Source: Acidobacteriota bacterium (GTDB lineage: Bacteria; Acidobacteriota; Terriglobia; Acidiferrales; UBA7541). From it: 64,000 nt of DNA. The DNA is taken from NCBI GenBank assembly GCA_013289835.1, contig JABCZG010000001.1, positions 287,071 through 351,070 on the forward strand. The letters are read 5' to 3'. The stretch's first letter is position 1, and each line of letters starts with the position of its first letter. The position numbers and the translations under genes were made by a program. A model generated the notes under the pieces. That model saw only the letters and a program-made list of their open reading frames with translations. It was not told where the DNA came from and made no database searches. Shown here one piece after another: positions 56,540 to 64,000 of this stretch.

Positions 56540-58849
56540 ATGGACGGGCAGACTATCTCGCATTACCGAGTCCTCCAGAAGCTCGGCGACGGAGGAATGG
56601 GTGTGGTTTGGGCGGCGGATGACACGCGGCTGGGGCGGCGTGTTGCGCTGAAATTTTTGCCCGAAGAGCTTGAGAAAGATCAAGTGGCGCTTGAACGGCT
56701 GAAGCGCGAAGCGCAAGCTGCGTCTTCGCTGAATCATCCGCGCATCTGCACGATTTATGACATTGATTCGGATAACGGGCGGCACTTCATCGTCATGGAA
56801 TTTCTGGATGGACAGACGCTCAAGCATCACATTCTCAAATCAGGTTTTCAAATTCCCGAGATGGTGGAACTCGCGAGTCAAATTGCGGATGCTCTGGAAG
56901 CGGCGCACGCGCGGGGGATCATGCACCGGGATATCAAGCCGGCAAACATTTTTATTACCGGGCGCGGCTTGGTGAAAGTGCTGGATTTTGGATTGGCGAA
57001 ATTCACGCGGACGGGGCGGGTTCGGGCGGTAAACGCACTGCGCGGTTCGAACGCGCCGCTCAGCCCGACGGAGGAGGTGCTGACGGGATCGGGGATCGCG
57101 CTGGGGACGATGCCGTATATGTCGCCGGAGCAGATTCGCGGGGACGATCTTGATGCGCGAACGGACTTGTTCAGTTTCGGAGCGGTGCTGTACGAAATGG
57201 CGACGCGGCGGATGGCGTTTCATGGAAATAGTGTTGATGACGTCATGGATAAGATTCTGAACCGCGAGCCCGTTAATCCCGGGCAGGTCAATCCGACGTT
57301 GCCGGCGGCGCTGCAGGCGATCATTCGAAAGGCGCTCGAAAAACAGCGGAGCCTGCGATACCAGACCGCTTCGGACCTGCTGGCGGATTTGCAGCGGCTG
57401 AAACGCGATATCGAATCCGGACGGCAAAAAGATTCGGACGGTGTGGTGCCGATTCCGCGCGCCACCAAAACCATCGATTCACTGGCGATTCTTCCGCTGG
57501 CGAACGAAACGCAGGATCCAGAGACGGATTATCTGAGCGACGGCATTACGGAGATGCTCATCAATAATCTGTCGCAGCTGCCGAAATTGCGCGTGCTGCC
57601 GCGGAGCACGGTGTTTCGCTATAAAGGGCGCGAGTTGGACCCGATTGTGCTGGGGCGGGAGATGGGTGTACGGGCGGTCCTGACGGGCCGGGTGGTGCAC
57701 CGGGCCGACACGCTGACGATTAAAGTCGAGCTTGTGGATGCGGCGCGGCAGGCGCATTTGTGGGGCGGAAACTTCAGCCGGAAACTGGATGATATTTTTG
57801 CGGTGCAGGAAGAGATCGCGCAGCAGATTTCCGAACACATGCGGCTGCACCTGAGCCCGCAGGAAAAAAAGAAACTCACGGCGCGGGATACGGTGAATCG
57901 CGAGGCGTATCAAGCGTTCTTGCGAGCGCTATACTTCTGGAACAAATGGACTCCGACCAGTTCGTGGCGTGCGCTGGAACATTGCCGCGAAGCGATCGAA
58001 GAGGATCCTGCTTATGCGCCGGCACATGCGGTGATGGCGGACTGCTACACGTCACTGGCGGTGTTTGGCGTTTTGCCCGCCAAAGAGGCGTTTTCGAAAG
58101 CGAGGGCGGCGGCTTCGAAAGCGGTGGACATGGGACCAACGCTTTCGGATGCGCACCTGGCAGTGGGACTGATTAATTTGTACTTCGACTGGGATTGGGT
58201 CAACGCGGAGAAACATTTGCGGCGGGCCGTCGAGCTCAGTCCGCATTCGGCGCGTGCGCATTACGGGCTGAGCCTTTGGCTTTTGGTACACCAGCGACAG
58301 CAGGAAGCCATTCAGGAGGCGGACTGCGCGCTGGAACTCGATCCGCTGTCGCTGCCGATGAATTTCAACGTGGGGTACCTGAACTACTTTGCGGGGAATA
58401 ACGACCGAGCCATCGAGCAGTTCGAAAAAATCCTGGAGATGGATGCATCATTCGCGCAAGCCAGCTTGATATTGTCGCCGGCGTATATGCGGAAAGGATT
58501 GCCAACGAAGGCGCTCGCCACCATTGAGAATGCGCTGCCGCAGTCGGGGAACTGGTCGAGTCTTCGCGCCATGCTGGCAGTCGTGCATGCGGGATCCGGC
58601 AGACCTAGAGAAGCGCGGGAAATTCTGGAAGATTTGAAAAAAGAGGGAGCATCGATGCCGCAACTGTCGTATTGGGCGGCAATCATTTCGAATGCGTTGC
58701 AGGATAAGGAGCAGGCGCTGGATTGGCTGGAAAAAGCGTGCGAAGAACGGGTTGGCCTGCTTGTTTTGCTTAAAGTCGCTTCGGGATTCCGGAACTTGAG
58801 CCAGGAACCGCGGTATCAGGCGATCCTGCAACGCATCGGCCTGCCGTAG
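56540..58849 (+). CDS. Soluble Ser/Thr protein kinase with TolB-like and TPR domains
   Basis: 769 residues from ATG 56540 (a GTG at 56522 is an alternative). Hanks-type kinase: GDGGMGVV loop (16-23), VALK lysine (K38), HRDIKPAN (129-136), DFG (149-151), GTMPYMSPEQ and DLFSFGAVLYEM, so all catalytic residues are kept. Around 305-430 lies a TolB/FlgO-like nucleotide-cyclase-associated domain (SLAILPLANETQDPETDYLSDGITEML ... GVRAVLTGRV); the rest is TPRs. No membrane helix is seen, unlike PknB with its PASTA domains. A cytoplasmic signalling protein; targets unknown. Confidence 0.93.
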   Translation: MDGQTISHYRVLQKLGDGGMGVVWAADDTRLGRRVALKFLPEELEKDQVALERLKREAQAASSLNHPRICTIYDIDSDNGRHFIVMEFLDGQTLKHHILKSGFQIPEMVELASQIADALEAAHARGIMHRDIKPANIFITGRGLVKVLDFGLAKFTRTGRVRAVNALRGSNAPLSPTEEVLTGSGIALGTMPYMSPEQIRGDDLDARTDLFSFGAVLYEMATRRMAFHGNSVDDVMDKILNREPVNPGQVNPTLPAALQAIIRKALEKQRSLRYQTASDLLADLQRLKRDIESGRQKDSDGVVPIPRATKTIDSLAILPLANETQDPETDYLSDGITEMLINNLSQLPKLRVLPRSTVFRYKGRELDPIVLGREMGVRAVLTGRVVHRADTLTIKVELVDAARQAHLWGGNFSRKLDDIFAVQEEIAQQISEHMRLHLSPQEKKKLTARDTVNREAYQAFLRALYFWNKWTPTSSWRALEHCREAIEEDPAYAPAHAVMADCYTSLAVFGVLPAKEAFSKARAAASKAVDMGPTLSDAHLAVGLINLYFDWDWVNAEKHLRRAVELSPHSARAHYGLSLWLLVHQRQQEAIQEADCALELDPLSLPMNFNVGYLNYFAGNNDRAIEQFEKILEMDASFAQASLILSPAYMRKGLPTKALATIENALPQSGNWSSLRAMLAVVHAGSGRPREAREILEDLKKEGASMPQLSYWAAIISNALQDKEQALDWLEKACEERVGLLVLLKVASGFRNLSQEPRYQAILQRIGLP

Positions 58850-59037
58850 TGCAATCCTCAAGTGTGAGCCGATCTGGGTTACGCGAGATTTGACTCGGAA
58901 GCCTTGCAACTTTCGGTTTGCCGACCAATCGCTCACAGTGACTAAGTCCATGAAGCGAGGGCCCAGGGAAATCCTCTCGCGAGCCGATGGGAGGTCTGAT
59001 TTCCCCGCGTTTATCGGGAAGCTCGTGCACACATACA

Positions 59038-59071
59038 AAAAAGCGAGGCTCCGGAACCGGGGCCTCGCTTT
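59038..59071. terminator. Bidirectional intrinsic terminator
   Basis: AAAAAAGCGAGGC ... GGCCTCGCTTT: a GC-rich stem (AGCGAGGC/GCCTCGCT) with A-run before and T-run after, between the kinase gene and the end of the large repeat protein. It can stop both. The rest of 58850-59177 shows no gene. Confidence 0.75.
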
Positions 59072-59177
59072 GATCGCCTTTGTTTCGTGCATCCGGTGAG
59101 GTTTAGACTTGGATCGTCTTTCTCACCGGATCCGCGTAATTGTAATTAAGTTGCGCTTCGCTGAACTGTTGCCCCTT

Positions 59178-62100
59178 TTACTGGTCCGCGAGCTGGATCT
59201 TCGGGTTGCCAGAAGTGGCATCCATGAGGACCGCCTTCGTCGGTGAAATGATGTACAGGATCGCTTGGCAGTTTGTAGACGCTGCTGATATGGTGCAGCC
59301 TGAGGGGATAGACACAAGTCCAGTCGAGTCAATCGAGTAGGTCATACTCTGTGTCTGATCCAGGCTCTGAGAGCCGTTGCTATTGTTATCGTTGATTACG
59401 CTGATGCTGGTGGTAGCGGGGGTGAACGTCGCCACGCCCAAGCTGTCGCCAGAGTTTGCGTCTTGCGGATCAATCGTTCCGAAAGCATAAGTTCCACTGG
59501 CGGACGAATTGGAGAATGGGCTGCCGGTTTGGGACTGGAAAAAGCCCGCTGCAACGGTAGTGTCCCCGTTCAGGGCAAATGCTTCATTCGCGCTCACGAG
59601 GTAAAAGATCGGTGGGTTGGTGCCGCCAGTTACGGTCATTCGTCCTGACGATGCAACAGAGTAAGTTATTCCCGTAAGGCTCTTGGACTGGAAACTGCCA
59701 CCGTCGTTCCTCAGTTGGGTCCCGGTGATGCCGGTGCCCGAGGCGGTAAGAAGTAGAAGTGTGGTGCGACTTGTGCCGGCAGTGCTTCCCAGCCCCGACT
59801 GATACCCAACGTAAGCACCGGACAGGGGGTTGCCGGACAATGAGCCGGACTGTTTCAACATTTCCCCTGCAAAGAGGCTATTGCTGGTCTGGTTATCGCT
59901 ATCAATGACGAGGACATCGGTTGAGGACACCACGTAAATCACGGTGTTCACAGCGGTGGAGCCGGTGCCCGCGGGAGTGAAGGAAAGAGCGCCGCGACCA
60001 TTCGTGCTGGAGATGGTGTAAGTGCCTCCGGCACTGATGGAGACAGGGCTGCTCGGCCAGTTGGTGGTAGTCACGGAACTGCCGTCCAGTAGGCCGTTCT
60101 GATTGAAGTCGACTTCGCCGCCGGTGATAGTGCCGGAGGAGAAGTTGAACACGCCGACGGCCCCGAACGCTCCGCCGCAGATGCTGTTGTTGCATGAGAG
60201 GATATTCTGAGCGGACGACACGCCGAAGGCGTAGTTGCCAGTGACCTGCGACGTGGAGAAGGCCGAGGTGGTCTGCTTGCGCATAACACCTGCAGTAAAC
60301 GGACCGGTGGAGTCGAAGTCAATCACGTGTCCTGTGGAGGCCACGCCTGAAGAAATGTTCCCTAGCGAGAAGCGATAGTTCTGTGTGCCCGCCGACGTGG
60401 TGATCACCATGCAGCCGCGATGGTCTGAAGTGATGCCATAGGAACCGGAGGTAAGGGTGCTCGACGTGAAGCCTGAGTTGTTTTGGTTGATGTCGATGGT
60501 GCCGGCGGTGATCAATCCATTGTTATTTGTGCCGTTGAAGGTAAGCACGCCGCCGATTGCGACTGGCTGCGGGCTGGTTTCGCCCGCTCCCGTTCCATTG
60601 TCGAAGCCCTTGAGCACGAAGGCGTATTGCCCGTTCAAGAGGGATTCGCTGCCTCCGGCGACGCAGGTTGGCGCCGCATTGACGGTAATGCTGAGGCTTG
60701 CGGTGGCGGTGTTGGCCGTGGGCGTGGCGGAGTCGTTGACTTGCACGGTGAAGTTAGTCGTGCCCGTTGCCGTCGGAGTGCCGGTGATCTGGCCGGAAGA
60801 GCTGAGGCTTAAGCCGGCGGGCAAATTGGTGCCACCCGTGAGACTCCAGTTATACGGCGGAATGCCGCCACTGGCTGACAGGTTGGCATTGGTATAAGCG
60901 ATGTTGACCGTGCCCGTGGGCAGCGAACCCGACGTGGTAGTAACCGCCAGCGTTGCGACCGTGATTGTGATGCTGAAGTTCGCCGAAGCGTTTTGCTGCG
61001 GAGTGCCGGAATCGGCGACCGAGACAGTGACGTTGTACGTACCGCCAGAGCCTCCCACCGTGCCGGTAATGGCCCCCGTGCTGGAATTGATACTGAGCCC
61101 TGGAGGCAGCGAAGAACCGGCCTGGGCGGTCCAAGACCAAGCATAAGGCGTTGTGCCGCCGGTGGCTGCCATCGCAGCGTTGTACGGATTGCCCACAATC
61201 CCGGCCGGTATCTGCCCCTGGGTAGTAGTGATCGAGAGAGCGCTAACAACCGTGATGCTGAGCGCCTTGGTGGCGGTCTGCGCCGCCGGCGTGGTGGAAT
61301 CCGTCGCCTTGACCGTGAAGTTGGTCGTGCCCGTTGCGTTCGGCGTGCCTGTGATAGCGCCAGTGCTCGGTGCTAGGGTCGCCCACGTTGGCAATGCGCC
61401 GACGGAGACGCTCCAGGTAACCGGCGGATTTCCGCCAGCGCTCTGCAACACTGCACCGGTATAGGCCTGTCCCATTACCCCGTTCGGCAAACCGGTTGTG
61501 GCCACAGACAGCGGAGCCGTCGCAATAGAAATGGTGAAGTTTGTGCTGGCCGTTTGCGCGGTGGGCGTGCTGGAATCGGCCACGCTGACCGTGACGTTGA
61601 ACGTACCGGCCGTGGTTGGCGTGCCAGAAATGAGACCCGTACCTGGGGCAATGCCCAGCCCAGGGGGCAGTGAAGAGCCAGCCTGTGCAATCCAAGACCA
61701 AGTGTAGGGGGCGATCCCGCCGTTGTTGCTCTGAACCGTTGCGCTATAAGCGGTGCCAAGACTACCGCTAGGCAGAGAGGCCGTGATCATGGCGAGTTTC
61801 GGAGTAATAGTCAGCGCAAAAGCCACGGTGGCGGTCTGCGGCGGCACGCCGGAGTCCGTTGCGGTAATGGAGAAATTGAACGTGCCCGCCGTCGTAGGAG
61901 TTCCGGCGAGGACGCCAGCGGAGGTGAGAGTCAGACCGCCTGGAAGCGTGCTGCCGCTTGCCAGGGCCCACGTCACTGCGCCCGTGCCGCCACTCGATGC
62001 CAGCGTTACGGTGTAAGGAGTGGTAACGGAGCCGGTGTGCAGGGCAGCCGATGTGGTGATTACAAGCTGCTGAATGATAGTGATGCTGAACACCTTGGTC

Positions 62101-63506
62101 ACTTTTTGCTGCGGTGTGCCGGCATCGGCGGCTTGTACTGTGAAACTGAACGTGCCGGCAGTCGTCGGTGTGCCGGTGATCGCGCCAGTGGAAGCGTTTA
62201 GAGACAGGTTGGCAGGCAGGGTGGTGCCGGCGGTCAGGGACCAGGCAACGGCTCCGAAGCCGCCCGTTGAAGCCAGTGTGACGCCGGTGTAGGCCGTATT
62301 GGTGATGCCGTTTTGCAACGGCGAACTCGTAGTAATGACCAGCTGCGGAATAATGGTGATGCTCAAATTCTTCGACGCGGTAAGAGCCGGCGTGCTGGAA
62401 TCCGTGGCCGTAACGCTGACGTTGAAGGTGCCTGCGGAGGTTGGCGTGCCGGAAATGACGCCGGTGGCGGGAGCAAGGACCAGACCTGGAGGCAGCGTGG
62501 AGCCGGCCTGAGCAGTCCAAGACCAATTGATGGGCGTGGCGCCTCCTGTGGATGCGAGAGTCGCGCTATAGCCCGGACTATTGACGATGCCGTTCGGCAA
62601 AGAAGACGTGGTGATGGCAACCGGGGCGGGACTAATTTTGATGCTGAGAGCTGCTGTAGCCGTGAAATTGTCCGCATCCTTTACTTGAACCGTAAAGTTG
62701 GAGGTGCCAAACGCCGTGGGCGTGCCGGTAATGGCGCCAGTGCCGGCGGCAAGAGTCAGCCCGGCCGGAAGCGTACCGACCGTCACACTCCAAGTGAAGG
62801 GTCCAACGCCGTTGGCAGCCGCGAGGGTAGCAGAGTAGGCGGTCCCGACAGTGCCAGCCGTGAGCGAAGCGGTGGTAACGGAGGGCGGAGGAACAAGATT
62901 GATGGTCAGCGTGGTGGTTTTGGTGGTATCGAACACAGATGTTGCGGTAATGGTTGCAGTCGAAGCGGTTGTGATACTCGCCGGGGCAGTATAGGTAACG
63001 GCAGTCGCGGTCTGCCCGCTCAACGCGCCCGCGCCAGTGAGGCTCCAGGTCACGCCTTTGGTCATCGGATCATTCGACACTGCTGCGGTCACGCTGGTGG
63101 TCTGGCTCTGTTCGTCTGTCTGCGCGGCGCCTGGCGTGAAAGCAATGGAAACAGCTTGCAGGTTGATCGTTAACGTCGCGGTCCTCGCCGTATCGGAAAT
63201 GGAGGTCGCAGTAATCGTGGCTGTGGCGTTCGCCGTGATCGGCGAGGGCGCAGTGTAAGTGACAGACGTGGTGGTCTGCGTGCTCAATGTACCGGGACCA
63301 GTCAGACTCCAGGAGACTCCACCTGCTTTCGAATCATTGGAGACCGTGGCCGTGATGTTCACGATCTGGCCCGCAACCACGTTCTGGGCCCCGTTCGGGC
63401 CAAGCGCGATTGCGATTGGCGGCTTGTTACTACCGCAGCCTGAAATCACCATCGCTAGACCGAGAATCACCGCCAACGCTGCCAGAATGCTCTTTCTGGA
63501 GTTCAT
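59178..63506 (-). CDS. Giant He_PIG/Ig-repeat lipoprotein with four-fold C-terminal repeat
   Basis: 1442 residues. Lipoprotein signal ending AMVISGC (Cys24). Two Big-2-like beta-sandwiches follow (about 30-205; SWSLTGPGTLS / TWSLTGAGALS). Then come eight putative-Ig (He_PIG) modules of 88-95 residues, each ending in a version of TGAITGTPTTAGTFNFTV. From about residue 947 the protein changes to four repeats of about 120 residues, each opening with GxYAF and closing with a Val/Ile-Asp ... KQ-like segment (GNYAFGV, SGAYVGY, SGTYAFG). Likely a surface adhesin or scaffold; no catalytic domain. No coupled gene. Confidence 0.9.
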   Translation of the reverse strand: MNSRKSILAALAVILGLAMVISGCGSNKPPIAIALGPNGAQNVVAGQIVNITATVSNDSKAGGVSWSLTGPGTLSTQTTTSVTYTAPSPITANATATITATSISDTARTATLTINLQAVSIAFTPGAAQTDEQSQTTSVTAAVSNDPMTKGVTWSLTGAGALSGQTATAVTYTAPASITTASTATITATSVFDTTKTTTLTINLVPPPSVTTASLTAGTVGTAYSATLAAANGVGPFTWSVTVGTLPAGLTLAAGTGAITGTPTAFGTSNFTVQVKDADNFTATAALSIKISPAPVAITTSSLPNGIVNSPGYSATLASTGGATPINWSWTAQAGSTLPPGLVLAPATGVISGTPTSAGTFNVSVTATDSSTPALTASKNLSITIIPQLVITTSSPLQNGITNTAYTGVTLASTGGFGAVAWSLTAGTTLPANLSLNASTGAITGTPTTAGTFSFTVQAADAGTPQQKVTKVFSITIIQQLVITTSAALHTGSVTTPYTVTLASSGGTGAVTWALASGSTLPGGLTLTSAGVLAGTPTTAGTFNFSITATDSGVPPQTATVAFALTITPKLAMITASLPSGSLGTAYSATVQSNNGGIAPYTWSWIAQAGSSLPPGLGIAPGTGLISGTPTTAGTFNVTVSVADSSTPTAQTASTNFTISIATAPLSVATTGLPNGVMGQAYTGAVLQSAGGNPPVTWSVSVGALPTWATLAPSTGAITGTPNATGTTNFTVKATDSTTPAAQTATKALSITVVSALSITTTQGQIPAGIVGNPYNAAMAATGGTTPYAWSWTAQAGSSLPPGLSINSSTGAITGTVGGSGGTYNVTVSVADSGTPQQNASANFSITITVATLAVTTTSGSLPTGTVNIAYTNANLSASGGIPPYNWSLTGGTNLPAGLSLSSSGQITGTPTATGTTNFTVQVNDSATPTANTATASLSITVNAAPTCVAGGSESLLNGQYAFVLKGFDNGTGAGETSPQPVAIGGVLTFNGTNNNGLITAGTIDINQNNSGFTSSTLTSGSYGITSDHRGCMVITTSAGTQNYRFSLGNISSGVASTGHVIDFDSTGPFTAGVMRKQTTSAFSTSQVTGNYAFGVSSAQNILSCNNSICGGAFGAVGVFNFSSGTITGGEVDFNQNGLLDGSSVTTTNWPSSPVSISAGGTYTISSTNGRGALSFTPAGTGSTAVNTVIYVVSSTDVLVIDSDNQTSNSLFAGEMLKQSGSLSGNPLSGAYVGYQSGLGSTAGTSRTTLLLLTASGTGITGTQLRNDGGSFQSKSLTGITYSVASSGRMTVTGGTNPPIFYLVSANEAFALNGDTTVAAGFFQSQTGSPFSNSSASGTYAFGTIDPQDANSGDSLGVATFTPATTSISVINDNNSNGSQSLDQTQSMTYSIDSTGLVSIPSGCTISAASTNCQAILYIISPTKAVLMDATSGNPKIQLADQ

Positions 63507-64000
63507 CAGTCACCTTTGTAAGTTGAGATAGCGCCACAGGCTCGCAAACAGGTGAGAGGCAGCGGAGGCGAAGAGACACCGGCCCACAACGAGAACAACC
63601 CCACCCAACTCGAGCGGGGCCAACTTACCCGCCGGGAGATTTGCGGGTCAAGCGTACGTTGGTTAATAAATTTGGAGAAATGTTCAAAGTGATAGTTACG
63701 CGCCTGGAACATCCTCCTCGAATCCTACACGCGCGTGGCGCGTCCCGCTCCGGTTGCCGGGGAGCACTAACCTTTCACCGACAACCGCGATCGGAAGAAC
63801 TCTTCAAACGAGCAGCAACACTGGCCAGCTTCTAGGAAGTTTGCTTCCTTGTCACTTTCCATCGATTCCGAGCGGATGACGCTAGTGCTTAATCGGACGC
63901 GCGTTTCGCGAAAGAGTTGGGGCGGGCAGGGTGTTCTGCGCGCGTTCGATTAAGCCGTTAGAAGGAAGCCGCCCGTGGTTGCGGCGGACGCGGGCCTTAT
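63507..64000. other. Gene-free end of window
   Basis: No credible coding region. Just upstream of the lipoprotein gene (63507-63650) should lie its promoter. The far end holds the inverted repeat at 63887-63955. Confidence 0.5.
63887..63955. repeat. Long inverted repeat with 17-bp arms
   Basis: GCTTAATCGGACGCGCG (63887-63903) and CGCGCGTTCGATTAAGC (63939-63955) are inverted repeats with one mismatch (a G-U pair in RNA), around a 35-base loop that itself holds the palindrome TTTCGCGAAA. Could be a stable RNA hairpin or a mobile-element end. Confidence 0.6.

Noticed and set aside
59178..63506. Repeated units considered as a possible CRISPR or tandem DNA repeat
   Set aside because: The periodicity is at the protein level with diverged bases and no constant-length spacers.

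Overview
The window is about 58-60% G+C, densely coded, and reads as the chromosome of a soil-type Acidobacteriota. This rests on gene content, not on a marker phylogeny: two Oar-like TonB-dependent receptors with N-terminal carboxypeptidase-regulatory domains, a PadR regulator coupled to an 'acidobacterial duplicated orphan permease', CRTAC1-like ASPIC/UnbV beta-propellers, many secreted TPR proteins, a soluble Ser/Thr kinase-TPR protein, and a giant Ig-repeat lipoprotein. No phage, insertion sequence, CRISPR array or plasmid gene was seen.

Layout. 1-5.9 kb: two small hypotheticals, then a glycosyltransferase / methyltransferase / polytopic membrane protein set (the membrane gene appears frameshifted near its 3' end) and a GH144-like beta-1,2-glucanase. 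5.9-38.5 kb: a carbohydrate-utilisation region. It begins with TonB receptor 1 plus a GH39 enzyme (minus strand), divergent from LacI regulator 1. Next come a duplicated TPR protein and a GH3 beta-glucosidase. A minus-strand four-gene operon follows (TonB receptor 2, TPR, TPR, ASPIC propeller), divergent from LacI regulator 2 plus a seven-haem cytochrome. Last is GH30 plus LacI regulator 3 (minus), divergent from GH16, ASPIC propeller and seven-haem cytochrome-TPR (plus). 38.6-64 kb: mostly housekeeping and accessory genes: tRNA-Lys, DHH phosphoesterase, MFS transporter, DUF3891 protein, tRNA-Leu, SYLF protein, ECF sigma factor, PadR/orphan permease, several oxidoreductases, a choline-monooxygenase-like Rieske oxygenase convergent with PurU, a kinase-TPR protein, and a 1442-residue He_PIG-repeat lipoprotein.

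The most interesting signal is a 20-bp imperfect palindrome, consensus CTAGAATACCGGTTTTCTAG, found by eye at five intergenic places (17291, 27028, 27059, 33182, 33334). It lies upstream of GH3, of the TonB2-TPR-TPR-propeller operon and LacI-cytochrome unit, and in the GH30/GH16 divergent region. It looks like the operator of a LacI-type regulator and ties these genes into one regulon. The enzyme set (GH16 + GH30 + GH3) fits beta-1,3/1,6-glucan use. What is odd, and possibly undescribed, is that the regulon has a SusC-like receptor without SusD but with two exported TPR proteins, and that it twice associates a calcium-binding ASPIC propeller with a seven-haem periplasmic cytochrome. These functional links are inferences from layout and shared sites.
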